64,000 nucleotides of DNA from Palaemon carinicauda (GCF_036898095.1 NC_090743.1:24580145-24644144); one strand, 5' to 3'; counted from the first letter of the stretch, positions 42,977 through 58,115 are shown. A program made the numbers and translations. The notes: generated from the letters alone by a model not told the origin.

Positions 42977-45900
42977 ATTTTTAAACATAAAACTTACCCG
43001 CTGGTTATATAAGAATGGCTAAAGTCCCTGACGCAGAACTATTCAAAACTCGCGGCTATCGCAGATATGCCAGGTGTACACTAGCGCCCCGGTGGACTAC
43101 AGTTAGAACTAATCCAACCTATTCAGATTTTCTCTGCCGGCCATACTGGCCAGAACGTTGAAAATTCACTCGCTATTTACATGCAATTGGACGGTTTATT
43201 TGATGACGTACTCTTTTTGTTTTTGGCTTTCGCTTTAGTGATTTCCTTTTCAATTTTTCTTGAAATCTTTATTATTTTGGGGTTATTTAGTTATTTTGAC
43301 CTTTGTTTTTGTTTAATTTTCTCTCGTCACTTTTCAATATGGCCGACCCCTCCCCTGTATATAGGAAGAGTAGTAAGGGTTGTCAGACTCGCCTTCCTAA
43401 AGGTTCTGTTGGTCCGCACACAATTTGTTTTAAATGTAGGGGAAAATCGTGTGCTTTTGGGGATCGGTGTGAAGAATGTTCTTTGTTAACTGAAAGTCAG
43501 TGGTAGCTTATGAGCGTTATACTCAGAAATTAGAGAGATAGGATTAGACGTAGTTCTTCCCGTTCTGTGGATTTATCTGTGTCTGATGTCATTAATCCTA
43601 TTTCTTCCCCCTTAGTGGTAGATCAAGAGCCTACTGAACCTACGATGAGGGAGATGTTGTCCGCAATTCAAGCTCTCGGTGTGAGAGTTGAATCTTTAGC
43701 GGCGGACAAAAAACAAATTATGTCGGAAATTAATTTACTTAAAGGTGGTCGTACTAGTGATCAATCAAGTGTTAAAAGTTCGACAAATGTGTTAAGTGTT
43801 GTGGAGGGCGCGCCTGCGCGATCCTGTCATTCGCCTAGCCTAAGACCTTTGTCAAGCTCCCGGAAGGGGAGAAGTCATGTCAAACGACGAAAGGGAACGA
43901 GAGGCTTCATCAATCGCATAGATGTTCCCTCGAGTGATCCTGCTGCCGTAGCTCAGGTCGCTCACCCTCACCATAGAAAGAGTGAGGTTAGTGCTTTGTC
44001 CCCTTCTTCAGATGAAGGGTCACATGACGATATGTGGCGTAAAGTCTCGAGACCGATTAAGAGGGAAGTTCAGTCAGTGGAACAGTGGCACGTGTCCTCT
44101 GCAACAGCCAGGCTGTAGTCATTGGGAGACACCTGAACGTTTTCGGTCCCTTGACGAGTGTTCGCTCGCGAAGCGCTCGAATGTGGGTTCTGATGGAGAT
44201 AAAGTAATTGATTCGGATGCGGAGTTAATATCTGGTTCGGGTGTGACGTTTTATGCTCCGCCTCTCCCTTCTGACTGGTATTCTTCTCCCGAAATGGGTG
44301 AACGATTGGAGAGCGATGAAGAAGGCGAATTCGCTGTAGAAAAGGCTGCGCGATTATCGCCTCAAGGTGATCCAAAGTGGTCTATGTTGGTGGACATGAA
44401 ACAGCAGCTCTCGTCGATGATGCAGTCTTATCGACCGGCTGTTGGCAGTGCGGCTGGGCGTCAGTCTTCCGTGGTAGACCCGTTGTCGCACAGGCGGCCT
44501 GTTGTCTCTGGGCTGACGTGATATCGCACAGGCGGTCTCCCAGTTTCACTGCTCAACGGCAGGTTGAAGTAGATTTGTCTCGGCAGAGCCCTGTTTCACA
44601 ACATCTATTAAAAGCGCTCACAGCCGATCGTCAGTCCAAGCGTGATGACGCTCGCCAAATAGCGGAGCGAATCGCGAAGCGGCAGGATGGGAGCAGGCGC
44701 GAGGCGGAGCGTCAGCGGCAGCAGCAAGCGGAACCTAAGCGGCAGCGTGACGAAGCTCACGAGTTAATTGATGAAGTCGCGGAGCGTCAGCGGCAGCGCC
44801 AGGCAGGTGCCAAGCGTCAGCGTGAACGACCCATGCCAGTTGAGTCATGAATGGGCGAAGCGTCAGCGCGAGCATCGCGTGAGCGCGGTGCGCCAGGACG
44901 CCTCGGAGCGTCAGCGCGAGCACCGCGTGAGCGCGGCGCGCCAGGACGCGGCGGAGCGTCAACGCCAGCTAGATTCTTCCCATAGTAAAACCAATTGTGA
45001 CAGCAAACGCAAGGGGAGTGGCTGGCAATTGGATGTGGATATGAAACAACGCAAGCTCGCCCATGTCGCCACTGAGGTGCCTGCACAGTAAGGTCAATGT
45101 TTTGATTAAAGCACAGCTCCAATCACTGATTTGTTGGAGGAAGATCCGGATGAGGTTCTCTCTCAGGAGGAACAATTGGATGATATCTCGTAGGGAGAAG
45201 AGGAGAGACCACCTCAACATTCAGTGGACTTCAAAAAGCTAATGCTATTCTTCACAGAATTATTTCCAGACAATTTTACACCAGTTGCTCCGCGATCTCC
45301 CCCTTCTGAATTTACCTTGGGTAAAGCAGCAGAGACATCCTTTTATACAAAAATGGTGCTACATCCTTTTATACAAAAATGGTGCTTTCCCCACTCTTCT
45401 AAGAGAGCATTGAAATTAATGGTAGCATGGATGGATTCAAAGAAAGCTCTGGGCAAGATATGCTTCGCTTTTTCACCAGCCAAGTTGGCTTCTAAGTCGA
45501 ACGTTTGGTATGAGACGGGGGAGGTCTTGGTTTGGGAGTTCCGGCGTCTGCGCAGGGAGACTTCTCAAACCTGGTGGACTCCTCCTGTCGCCTGGCCATG
45601 AGGAAGACTAAAGTGTGGTGGTCAGTGTCGGAGTTTGACCATCTTTTGAAAGGATTGTTAGGGCTTTTGAGGTATTTAATTTTCTTGACTGGTTACTGGG
45701 ACCCTTAAGCAGAAAAGTAATGGAAATGAAGGACACGGACACGAGTAATCTTATCCAGCTTATGTTTTGTATGGACAAGGCAGTTAGGGATGGTTCTAAC
45801 AAGCTGGCTGCTCTGTTTACTGCAGGAGTCATAAAGAAGAGAGCAACTTTGTGTTTCTTCCTCTCTGCGGGGTCACTCCATGTCAGAGATCGGAGTTGCT

Positions 45901-46000
45901 TTTTGCTCCCATGTCTTCGGCTCTTTTTCCGCAGGACTTAGTGAAGGAAGTGGCTGCAAATTTGACTCGGAAAGCTACTCATGAATTGGTTACTAAACAG
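42977..46000 (+). mobile_element. DIRS-type retrotransposon B4 (5' part, cut by gap)
   Basis: The left end atttttaaacataaaacttacccgctgg resembles the B3 left end (aatattaaacttacccg). ORF1 has the same Cys motif and the same C-terminal motif order as B3. The sequence ends at the N gap close to the end of ORF1. RT, recombinase and right end are missing from this assembly, and nothing after the gap resembles them. Confidence 0.82.
43339..46000 (+). pseudogene. DIRS B4 ORF1 (gag-like), degenerate and incomplete
   Basis: Starts MADPSPVYRKSSKGC with VGPHTICFKCRGKSC and CEEC as in B3, then a TAG at 43504. Further frames cover MREMLSAIQALGVRVESLAA (43645), a Gln/Arg-rich RQRQQ/KRQRE region at 44640-44970 with a 51-bp duplicated unit (gcgtcagcgcgagca...), and the C-terminal block ELLFAPMSSALFPQDLVKEV just before the gap. 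At least five stops or frameshifts are needed. A 21-bp direct duplication occurs at 45358-45385 (atccttttatacaaaaatgg twice). Confidence 0.78.
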
Positions 46001-46500
46001 NNNNNNNNNNNNNNNNNNNNNNNNNNNNNNNNNNNNNNNNNNNNNNNNNNNNNNNNNNNNNNNNNNNNNNNNNNNNNNNNNNNNNNNNNNNNNNNNNNNN
46101 NNNNNNNNNNNNNNNNNNNNNNNNNNNNNNNNNNNNNNNNNNNNNNNNNNNNNNNNNNNNNNNNNNNNNNNNNNNNNNNNNNNNNNNNNNNNNNNNNNNN
46201 NNNNNNNNNNNNNNNNNNNNNNNNNNNNNNNNNNNNNNNNNNNNNNNNNNNNNNNNNNNNNNNNNNNNNNNNNNNNNNNNNNNNNNNNNNNNNNNNNNNN
46301 NNNNNNNNNNNNNNNNNNNNNNNNNNNNNNNNNNNNNNNNNNNNNNNNNNNNNNNNNNNNNNNNNNNNNNNNNNNNNNNNNNNNNNNNNNNNNNNNNNNN
46401 NNNNNNNNNNNNNNNNNNNNNNNNNNNNNNNNNNNNNNNNNNNNNNNNNNNNNNNNNNNNNNNNNNNNNNNNNNNNNNNNNNNNNNNNNNNNNNNNNNNN
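46001..46500. other. Assembly gap, 500 N
   Basis: Exactly 500 N, a conventional scaffolding length, so true distance and even adjacency of the flanks are unknown. Confidence 0.99.
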
Positions 46501-47281
46501 AATCTGTACTTAACTTTTTTTCTAGTACGTTATTAATTTTCTCTTCTGTTCTTGAAAAGTGATTTTTTGTTAGATTCACTTTAGATGTAGGCTATTATCA
46601 AGTTTTGAGGAATAAAATAAATGTCAAACAAACTTAGCATTGGTTTAGAGTGGTAACTCTCTGGCGTTGTAAATAATTTATGGAGTTTGTTTTACTGAAA
46701 ACGTCTAAAACAATTTTACAAGGAAGTTTAAGATTCCTGTCAGTATTACAAGCAAAATCCTCTCTTATAAGAGAGATATATTCTCTCACTAGAAACTAGA
46801 ACTGCATGTTTAAAAATGAGCAGAGATCTTTATTTACTTACTTGCTTGCTTGCTTTTTTTTTATAGTTGTAGTCTTGCATGAACTAATTACTTAATGTGG
46901 TTATAACTACTTTGAAAAAAAAAATTCGCGGTAAATAATTGATGAAATTTTGCAGTTTTATATATAAATGCAAAATTCTATTAACTGTAGACAAAAAAAA
47001 AAAGAAAAAAAGAATAGAACTCATCTATTGATATTACTTGAGAATAGTAGGTTTTATTATGTAACTCGCAGGAAGGACACACCCATGGATAATTTCTTAT
47101 ATTCATTTATAGGTTAAATGTTAAGTGCAATAATAAAAAAAAAAATCTGCTAACGCAAGGCTAACCACGCGGAAGGTGACAGACTTAACACGGGAACTAG
47201 CACGCTTTTCGGAAACCCAATTCCAAAGCGGAAGATTCAATGCTGTTAAGAGAACACGAAGCTTACATGGAAGTATGCATG

Positions 47282-47282
<1 letters not shown>
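46501..47282. other. AT-rich DNA after the gap
   Basis: No match to the missing part of DIRS B4 and no gene seen. Confidence 0.5.
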
Positions 47283-48066
<784 letters not shown>

Positions 48067-48137
48067 AAGACCTTATACTCTTTTAAAAGTCATATAGCTT
48101 ACACTGAAGTTTTTACGATCTTTTTCTCTCTCTTTAG

Positions 48138-48190
48138 GCAGCGGGATTGAACACTAAAGAGAAGACATCAAGCGTCTATGTAATTTTGCA
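48138..48190 (+). CDS. Candidate Tudor-domain gene exon 4 (53 nt)
   Basis: It is bounded by ctctctttag and by GTAAGT. It starts in phase 0, as exon 3 ends, and is open: AAGLNTKEKTSSVYVIL plus two bases. After the WYRA strand at the end of exon 3, a Tudor domain is expected to have a short loop followed by a strand of the form V-x-V-x-x-x-D-Y-G-N, and SSVYVIL would be that strand. The exon lies beyond the 500-N gap. The next exon, which should begin with the D-Y-G-N turn, was not found in the window, so this remains tentative. Confidence 0.4.
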
Positions 48191-48210
48191 GTAAGTAAAC
48201 ACCCACATTC

Positions 48211-48230
48211 TCTCTCTCTCTCTCTCTCTC

Positions 48231-48280
<50 letters not shown>
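48211..48280. repeat. (CT)n microsatellite
   Basis: CT alternation with one CTCC interruption, directly 3' of the candidate exon donor at 48191. Confidence 0.95.
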
Positions 48281-48284
<4 letters not shown>

Positions 48285-48776
48285 ATTGTTAGGTACTGAC
48301 ACTTATTTACTGCTCGAATACTGCAATTTGATGACTTACAAAAAAAAAAAACTTTTATTTTTCTGTAATACGATTTTTCTATGGCTCCGTTTCCCCCTAA
48401 GTCTATAAACTTCCTCCTTTGAAAGGGCGAACCTAATTTTGTCATTTGATGTAGAGCCTTTTTCCCCCAATCTTCATTTTAATGACCAAACTTGTTTTTT
48501 TTCCTTCATTTTGATGTCCATCCCTATTTTTCAAGCTTCGTTTTTCTTATATTAACCCCCCCCGTCAAATTTCCCTTCCCATCTGCTTTCATATTTAGAT
48601 CATGAAAATTACCACCCCCCGTCGGCCTCTTCGTTTACATAGCAAAAGTAAATATTGGGGAATCCTAGGACGCTCTTTTCCTCTATTGATCTCTTCCATT
48701 GCAACGGAAGGTGCTCTGATTGGACGAGCATTGCTCTGGATTTGCTTACCGTTGAGAGACTTTTTTTGTTAGAAAT

Positions 48777-48842
<66 letters not shown>

Positions 48843-48858
48843 AGAAGAGAGAGAGAGA
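48777..48858. repeat. (GA)n microsatellite
   Basis: GA alternation with several GGA or GAA interruptions. Confidence 0.95.
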
Positions 48859-50043
48859 TTAATGATGTCTTGCCTGTGTTTCATCGGACTAAAGTAATTG
48901 AAGCAAGCTATAGACTTGAAATATTACCAAACTTTTGTTAGGTTTTGCGTTCCATACCAATTCATTGCTGCTTGTAACTGATTCTTGAGGTTTGTTGTAA
49001 ATTACTTTAACATTCTTTTCATCGATAGGGCTGTTGACCTATTGTTTAACCTCATCACGTATCCGGGCTGTCAGATTAGCATTGGTGGGGAAATTCCCCC
49101 AATGGAATTAACACAACGATAATTAATATTTTTGGCGGCAAGTCTGAATTTTTTTTTTTATGTGATGTTCATTTGAATGTTTATTCGTTTATAGACATCA
49201 CGATAATGAATTGTATCAACATGGGTATAAGTGAGAAATTAATTTAGAAAATTATTTAAAGTAGAGCGAGTGGTCTAAGCAATTATAGGCCTAATCATCA
49301 ATACCAAAGCTATACAATGTCATAGACTGAGTTCTGTTGGTCTGCAACTGTCTATATAACAATATAGTTGTATAACTGTATCACATCTATTAAAACTCTG
49401 TGCCCCCCGCGCACCTCACGCGGTAGACTGGAGGCACTAGTAAAGAGCCTTTGCAACGTAGCTGCTCCCACTTCTTATCATATTGCTGTTCAACCTCTTT
49501 TAACTTTAATTCAAACGCAGTGATTCCCCTAAGATGGGTCACAGTAGGTACTCTAGGTCACGGCATTGGACGGCTTCCACAAACCAAGCGTGGGGCTATG
49601 TGGGCCCAAGTTATGTAAATCCACATCCACAAAAACAATTTCTTTAGAAACCAAATTACTCCTAAATATCTGAAGGTTCTAAGATTTGTCTACCCGTGTC
49701 TCAGCACTAGTCGTGAAATCCTCCCCCCCATCCCCCCTGTCCAGTCTTTGTATTCATCGATCGAATGTTTTTAATGGGGTTAAAGGGTTCTTAGTTCTTA
49801 CAGGTCTAGATGTGGGTGTTGGTCACTGACTTTTTAAGGATTTATTTGAATACTATATTTAGCGCTAGGGTCATGAAGTGTGCTGACGCGGAGTTGCAGA
49901 AGAAGTCTTTACGTTAAAATAAGAGGATTGGAGATAGGTAAGGCGTTGGGGTTTTTAGCTTGAAGGCTCGGGGGACTGACGAATGAGATAAATGGGGGAA
50001 GTAAGGTATTGGTTGGATGGAAAGATTATTATTATTATCATTA
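48859..50043. other. No recognised features
   Basis: Mixed AT-rich DNA. No RNA gene or ORF with domain signal. Confidence 0.5.

Positions 50044-50793
<750 letters not shown>

Positions 50794-50852
<59 letters not shown>
50794..50852. repeat. (GA)n microsatellite
   Basis: Pure GA alternation of about 58 bp. Confidence 0.96.
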
Positions 50853-50857
<5 letters not shown>

Positions 50858-51159
50858 TGCTGATCAATGATGACAACAGCCATATCAGGCAAATCCTTCA
50901 GTTTTCCCTCAATGGATAAAGTTTCTATGGTTAGATAGCCTTTGGTTTCGTTGATTTTTATTGATTATCCTTTTATTTTTTCGGAATTGATTTATTAATT
51001 AATAAGGAAATTCTAAACCGGATTAAACATTTGCCCTTTTTTTTCGTTATATTGTTTAAAATCAGCCATGTAGATGATTTAGATTATTTGAATATTTGCT
51101 GTCAGTTTTCTCGAAATTCATTCATCCAAAAGGTGAATGCTAAGCATGGATCTCCCAGC

Positions 51160-51164
<5 letters not shown>

Positions 51165-51223
<59 letters not shown>

Positions 51224-51238
51224 TCTCTCTCTCTCTCC
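51165..51238. repeat. (CT)n microsatellite
   Basis: CT alternation with one CCC interruption. Confidence 0.95.
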
Positions 51239-52699
51239 ATTCACCCACACACGTCATTCAGTGGCACGCGTGCGCCCGTTTCCAGGCCTCCCACCCACCT
51301 GACACGCCCACATACCCCGTTAACTAATGTATGAATGAAGGCAAGGATATACATAGCAGGTTCTTTGCTTTTGTGCATGCGCAGAGTATTGCCCGTTGCA
51401 TACGAAGCTTTTGGAATTAATAACCCGAAAGAAACTTGACTCCGTTTGAAATAACACTTGTTCATAAGAGCCTGTAATGAATATGAGATTAGGGCCGCTA
51501 TTAAGAAGCTGGTGTAAATTAGCTTGGAATTAAGAAGGGTGCTGTGCGAGGGGAAATTGCTTTGGCTGGGCTTAATTTCTGCTTAAGAGGCGGCAAATTA
51601 TACAGGATTAATGACATGTGTTTGTGTGGGTATGCCAAAGTATATGAATGGATCAGGTTGCAAATTTTGGGGACTGCATTCTGTCCGAGATTATCACCCG
51701 TAAGTTTACCCAACTGTGAATAGGTACCAGTACCTCTTGGTGTCAAATGATAAAGGCATGTGGCTAGCAACCTCAATGCTCGGGACTAGCTGAGATACTA
51801 GAATTATAAACTCTTCTGCTTCCGTTCCTTTTATAAGAAAGAGAAAAAGTTAATGTGTATATAATGTATGTCTATATAAACATATATATACTTCTTCTTG
51901 AGGCAGATTAGTGCCCATTCGAATGTTGTGAACCCGTTGGGAGAAAGTTCCTTTATATGGTGCCTGAAACCACATGCTCTAGCACAGAGGACTGTCGAAC
52001 TCAAGTTGTGTTTTGGTGTTGCAAAAATATATAGAAATGTTAAACGCTCATTCTTTAGAATTTGAATGTTCTTGGATATGGAACACAGTAAATTATTTGT
52101 TTGGAAATACTAGAAATTAAATACTAAAAAACATGTATATGATAGACCCGCTGCTATTTTTTTTCTATTGTATGTTCTTTATTATTATTATCTTTTGTGG
52201 TTATCAGTGATCACCTACTATGCGTCCATACATAAATATATTGGTTACTATGGAAAAAGGATACCTAATGCACCCTTACCCAAAATAACCCATTCTATAA
52301 ATTTCAAAACTAAGATTAATGTCAAATTGAGCTTCAAATAAACACGTAAGTGTTTAAGAATGTGTATATGAAATTTATTTTCAAGCCCATTATAATATTA
52401 GCGGACATTTTACTATCTAATTCGATTCTTTTACGATACCATTCACAAATATAGTTTACATAATTTCCCTTTCCTTTATTACTTCATATCATTACTTAAG
52501 GAATTCATTCCATGCCCTATTTACGTTGGGTCAAGCTCTCTGTGCTGTTACGCAAGTCATATTTTCCTCGAGAAAATCTTACCTTTAAAAGCTAAAGTAT
52601 TTATTCCTTATTGAGATTTTTTTTGGGAAATATATTAATCAAGTTATAAATCAATTCATTACAAGTACGTGACTTTTGTATGGACACACTACACACTAA
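51239..52699. other. No recognised features
   Basis: AT-rich DNA. Short ORFs on both strands have no domain signal. Confidence 0.5.
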
Positions 52700-53367
<668 letters not shown>

Positions 53368-54183
53368 GTGATTAACTCCACTGCCACCACACCTACGTCA
53401 CATTTCAAACCCAATTTATAAAGAAGGTAGACGGAACGTCGAGATCTCCACTTCAGGGACTGCGCCACTGGAGAGAACGTCTTGTTGGTGTTGCAGTAAA
53501 CTTCGTCCGTTTCATGCGGAATTTTCTGCCTAAATCCTGTCGGCTTTATCTCACTGACCTTTCCATGGTCATACGAGACCCGTGCCCCCCTTAAAATGAA
53601 AAAGAAATGAGGGCTTAGTCTACCACGGTGGCTTATTGATGTTCATTGGCTTAAGAGTACTTTGTCGTGCTTTAGGCTTTCGTCAAAATCACTTTTAAAC
53701 ATTCATTTAAGTATATGTCTTTATGTATATATCTATATATCTATCATCATTTAAGAGTACGGATATTTTCTAGACATTTTAACTTAGGTATATTTAGACA
53801 CAGTATTCCCTGGCACACCTTGCTCTGAAGAAGTGCACCCGGCCACACCCTTACTGCGCGGAGAGTTCCTGTGTTTTGCCCTGCCAACCTTCTCTGCCAT
53901 CTCGTCATACGCTATTTGGTTTGTTACTCGGAGCGAATGAAGGATGTAACTAGGTGCACTTCTTCGGAGTGAGTTGTACCTGGGACTCCTGTGTCCAACT
54001 GTACGTTTTAGGAGACCATTATTACTGCGGAGAAGCTTGATTAAAGATTTGCCCTATTTTCGAACCCGTGTCCCGTTGCTATGCCAGGATTAGACTCGCG
54101 CAGAAACTTCTCTTCAAGTTTTATGCTACTTTACTCATTCACTTAAAAATCCGTGACAGAATCGCTTATACTTTAATGTGGTA
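53368..54183. other. No recognised features
   Basis: Contains gaagaagtgcacccg at about 53826 and the reverse-oriented gtgcacttcttcggagtgag at 53954, a loose inverted pair. No gene. Confidence 0.4.

Positions 54184-54245
<62 letters not shown>
54184..54245. repeat. (ATT)n microsatellite, about 20 units
   Basis: Pure triplet repeat. Confidence 0.98.
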
Positions 54246-54246
<1 letters not shown>

Positions 54247-54975
54247 GCATCCGCTTTTAGCCTTTACCTCCTTTCTTGCTTTCTTTTTTTTTATTTGCTG
54301 TCCAGATTATTTTTTTAACTTTTACTTTATTAACTCAGCTGAGGCGTTTTTCCAAAACTGCATCTATGCGTCGAAGGCCTCGCTGGTCCTATCGCCAGGT
54401 CATATAGCACGAATTTAAGGCATAAATATAATGGGTTTATTAAATAAGAGAAAAAAAATAATTTTCACTCTAATAAAGATCTATTTTGGTGCCTCTTTAT
54501 CCAAGATTTTTTCTTTTACTTGGATGATAATTTTTTTATATATTTAAAGATTTATATGTTTAATTTCAATTTGAAATATTTGGAGAAGTAGAGGCCTTCA
54601 TGTAATAATAATTTTTATATGTACAGTAGGTTTTCAATTCAATTCGATATACTTCTAAATTTACATAAGTTTCTACCTTTGCCAAGACTAATAAATTCAG
54701 TTCATATCAGTTTTAATAAGTAAGTTTCATTTCATGCAAAGGTTTTAAGTATGCAGGCTTTACTTCATGCAATTACTTAAACATGTTGCAACGGATGCAA
54801 AGATTTTGAATATACAAGGACTTTAATATCTCGTTTCCCGTTCATAAACAGATTTTTAATACATGAATATGTTTCTACATATGTAAAAATTCTAAAAAGT
54901 ATGTTTCTCATCATTGAAATATGTCAACCTATAAATTTCACTTCATCTAAGGATTTTGATAAGCAGGTAGGCCTG

Positions 54976-54977
<2 letters not shown>
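54246..54977. other. AT-rich DNA with diverged short repeats
   Basis: Words like ttcat(a/g)ca and aag(g/a)(a/t)tttgaatat recur irregularly between 54640 and 54960, perhaps an old satellite. No gene. Confidence 0.35.

Positions 54978-55026
<49 letters not shown>
54978..55026. repeat. Poly-T tract, 49 bp
   Basis: Uninterrupted T run. On the minus strand this is a poly-A tract and could be the tail of a retrotransposed copy, but no matching body was identified next to it. Confidence 0.95.
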
Positions 55027-55030
<4 letters not shown>

Positions 55031-55174
55031 GGGGTCTTATCTTTTCACCTAATATCAGGGATGTATTAACATCTCCCCTACTTGCTTTATTAATTATTCA
55101 TTGGAACATGTCTTGCTTGATCATTGCAGAATATCAACTTGAATTGTGGTGAATCATTTCAAGTTTTATTATTT

Positions 55175-55300
55175 AGTATTTATATGATTTTTATTATCCA
55201 AGCTACAACCCTATTGGAGTAGCTAAATGCAAAGCAGCTTAGTGCGGAAAGGAAATTGAGAAATAACGAATAAAATAGAAATGAGAAATATTAATATCAG
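55175..55300 (+). repeat. Diverged fragment of the dispersed repeat
   Basis: tttttattatccaagctaca, accctattggag, gcttagtgcggaaaggaaat and agaaataacgaataaaat parallel the beginning of 59075-59200. Confidence 0.6.
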
Positions 55301-55317
55301 TAATAACTGGATTCGGA

Positions 55318-55690
55318 TTAGTGCATATATAAACTGTGAAACGAGACTTCCGTCATCCTGTTTAATAAAAAAGCACTTTTAACAAGTTTGAACTTCTGAA
55401 GTTCCACTCTTTCATCTGCCTGATTAGGAAGATCATTCCACAGTCTAGTCACAGCTGGAATAAAACTTCTAAGACGCTGTTCAGCACTGAGCCTTGTGAT
55501 GGAGAAGGCAAGACTTGAAACTAACTTCAAATCTGGTGCTACGTACAGGATGGTACAGTCTCGGAAAATCAAAATGCAAAGGATGGTCATAATCATGAAA
55601 ACTAATGCAACATGAAAAATGGACGACGTTGTCAGAGATTGATATCCAGAGCATGAATGAGAAATTTAATTGACTGCAAGTTGTTGTCAA
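55318..55690 (-). pseudogene. Non-LTR reverse transcriptase C-terminal remnant
   Basis: The minus-strand frame contains RLRSFIPAVTRLWNDLP followed by LQKFKLVKSAFLL. The pattern S-F-I-P-x-x-x-R-L-W-N-x-L-P then Q-x-F-K is a hallmark of the C-terminal end of many non-LTR retrotransposon polyproteins and of host-like fragments derived from them. The frame upstream (55600-55690) continues in a shifted frame (SFMLWISISDNVVHF). No RT core is present. Confidence 0.7.
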
Positions 55691-55699
55691 ACTATTTAA

Positions 55700-57450
55700 T
55701 ATAAGAGGCAGCAGCAGAAGAATTGTAAAAGTCCATTACAAGAGATTTGAAATTATAATCGGTTATTCCAAGGAATTAAGAGTTGCAACTGGTCATTATA
55801 TGTGATCTAGAATTGTAACTAATAATGACCTTTTGTTTGGCATCTGGATTGATCATTACAAGCCTTCTTAACTTCCTGTTGATAATTCCAAAATCTTCTG
55901 GAATTGTAATAGAATCGATCCAAATTATATAGAATCGTATTCCCTCTAGATTCCAGTTGATTATTCCAAGCCTTCCTTAGTTAATCAATCATTCAAAGTC
56001 TCCTGGAATTGTTATATATTTTTTCTTGGAATCGTCTGCGAACGTTCCAAGTCATCAAAATGTGTAACACGTGATTCCTTTTCTATAAATTTTAGTTTGC
56101 AATTCCAAAGCTTTTGCAAAGGCATTCGATCATTATTGGACAAACACAATTCTAGCCGACCATTGAAGATCTTCTGGAATTATATTTTATCATTGTACAA
56201 TAACCTGTATAGAATTTTAATCGATATCAGGTTCAATGGGATTTTAATTGCACAATCCAAGTCTTAAAGAAGTTTAATTGACCATTCCAAGATTTTTTTC
56301 AGTGTAATCGATCATTCCAAGATTAGTTGAAGTGCAATAGATTATTCCAAGATTTCTTGAAGTGTAATCGATCATTCCAAGATTTGTTGAAGTGCAATCG
56401 ATCATTCCAAGATTTCTTGAAATATAATCGATCATTCCAAGATTCGTTGAAGTGCGATCGATCATTCCAAGATTTCTTGAAGTGTAATCGATTATTGCAA
56501 GATTTTTTTTTTAAAGTGTGATCGATTATTCCAAGAATTTTTTCAAGTGTAATTGATCATTCCAAGTTTTTTTTTTTTAAAGTGTAATATATCATTCCAA
56601 GACTTTTTAAAGTATAATTGATCATTCCAAGATTTTTTAAGTTTAATCAATCATTTCAAGATTTGCTGAAATGTAATCGATTATTCCAAGATTTGCTGAA
56701 ATGTAATCGATTATTCCAAGATTTGCTGAAATGTAATCGATTATTCCAAGATTCATTGAAGTGAAATTTATCATTCCAAGATTTACTGAAGTGTAATAAA
56801 TCATTCCAATGTTTTTTGAAGTGTAATCAATCATTCCAAGATTTGTTGAAGTGTGATCAATCATTTCAAGGTTGTTTGATCATTCCAAGATTTTTTGAAG
56901 TGTAATCGATCAATCCAAGATTTTTCAAGTGTAATGGATCATTCCAAGATTTTTTTGAAGTGTAATAGACCATTCCAAGATTATTTGAAGTGTAATCGAT
57001 CATGCCCAGATTTATTGAAGTGTAATCGACCATTCCAAGATTATTTGAAGTGTAATCGATCATGCCAAGATTTTTTGGTGAAGTGTAATCAATCAGTCCA
57101 ACATTTTTGAAGTGTAGTTAATCTTTCCAAGATTTTTGGAATAGTAATAGATCATTCCAAGATTTTTTGAAGTGTAATCGATCATTCCAATTTTTTTTAA
57201 ATGTAATTGATCCGTCAAAAGACATTCAGAATTCCTATCGATCATTACGAAACTTCCGGAATTGTAATCAACCACTACACCTATTCTAGAATTGTAAACG
57301 ATTACTCGAAGTGTTCTGGAAGTGTATTTGAGCTTTTTTTTTAGTCTGAGATCCAGCATGCCGCAACCACTCTTTTGGAAATGAATCAATCATTGTAAGT
57401 CGTCGTCTTGATATTAGCCGATCATTGTAAGTCGTCTGGAAGTGAGTTTT
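55700..57450. repeat. 30-bp minisatellite, homogeneous core 56260-57215
   Basis: The core unit is gtgtaatcgatcattccaag followed by atttcttgaa, 30 bp in total. About 30 copies are visible, many with 1-3 bp indels in the T run. The flanks (55730-56250 and 57216-57450) carry diverged versions with ggaattgtaatcg and cattacaag words. Because 30 is divisible by three, frames stay open in places (CNRSFQDFLK repeats on plus, MIDYTSxNLG on minus). I see no evidence of coding. Confidence 0.9.
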
Positions 57451-57982
57451 GATACTTTCGGGAAGCAAAGTTTCTTTGAATTTTTTTTTCCCAAACGCAT
57501 TGCACCATTTTCATTCCTGTGGTATTCGTTGTTATGGATTTTACATTAAAGAGTCATACTGTACATTACTATTAATGTCTTTTTAAGAGCCAATATTTTC
57601 ATTATTATATTTTGCTTTTCTAATTTTGCTCAATGCGTATTTATAGATATTCCATCTACATATATATACATATACTGTCGCTTTTCTTTTAAATAACCAC
57701 AAAATCAAGCGAAGAACTTTGAGCAAATTATGATATATTTTTTTATCAGTAATGTGTGAAGGCCAACGACCCGCCTCCTTACCATTTGCGAAAGTTATGG
57801 CAATCAATGCTGCACCTGGCGCATGGTCAAAATGTGACATTTCGTCGTTATGTACACCTTGTTGACGCATATAGGCTCGTGCTTGGCCCCTCCCAGTGGC
57901 AGAGGGAGAAAGGGGGGGGGGGGGAGTTTCAGTGGGATTGGTTGCGGTTTGGCGCTAGCATGTATGTAATGGGTACCGTGTG

Positions 57983-57984
<2 letters not shown>
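57451..57984. other. No recognised features
   Basis: A poly-G run occurs at about 57913-57924. No gene. Confidence 0.5.
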
Positions 57985-58030
<46 letters not shown>

Positions 58031-58064
58031 TGTATATATATATATATGTACATATATATACACA

Positions 58065-58110
<46 letters not shown>
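57985..58110. repeat. (TA)n microsatellite with GT interruptions
   Basis: AT alternation with tctgtatat and gtacatat interruptions. Confidence 0.95.

Positions 58111-58115
<5 letters not shown>

Noticed and set aside
49380..49460. tRNA or small RNA gene in the short GC-rich patch
   Set aside because: No cloverleaf or box A/B pattern could be built.
56274..57110. CNRSFQDFLK / MIDYTSxNLG repeat proteins
   Set aside because: 30-bp minisatellite shadow ORFs broken by indels in the T run.
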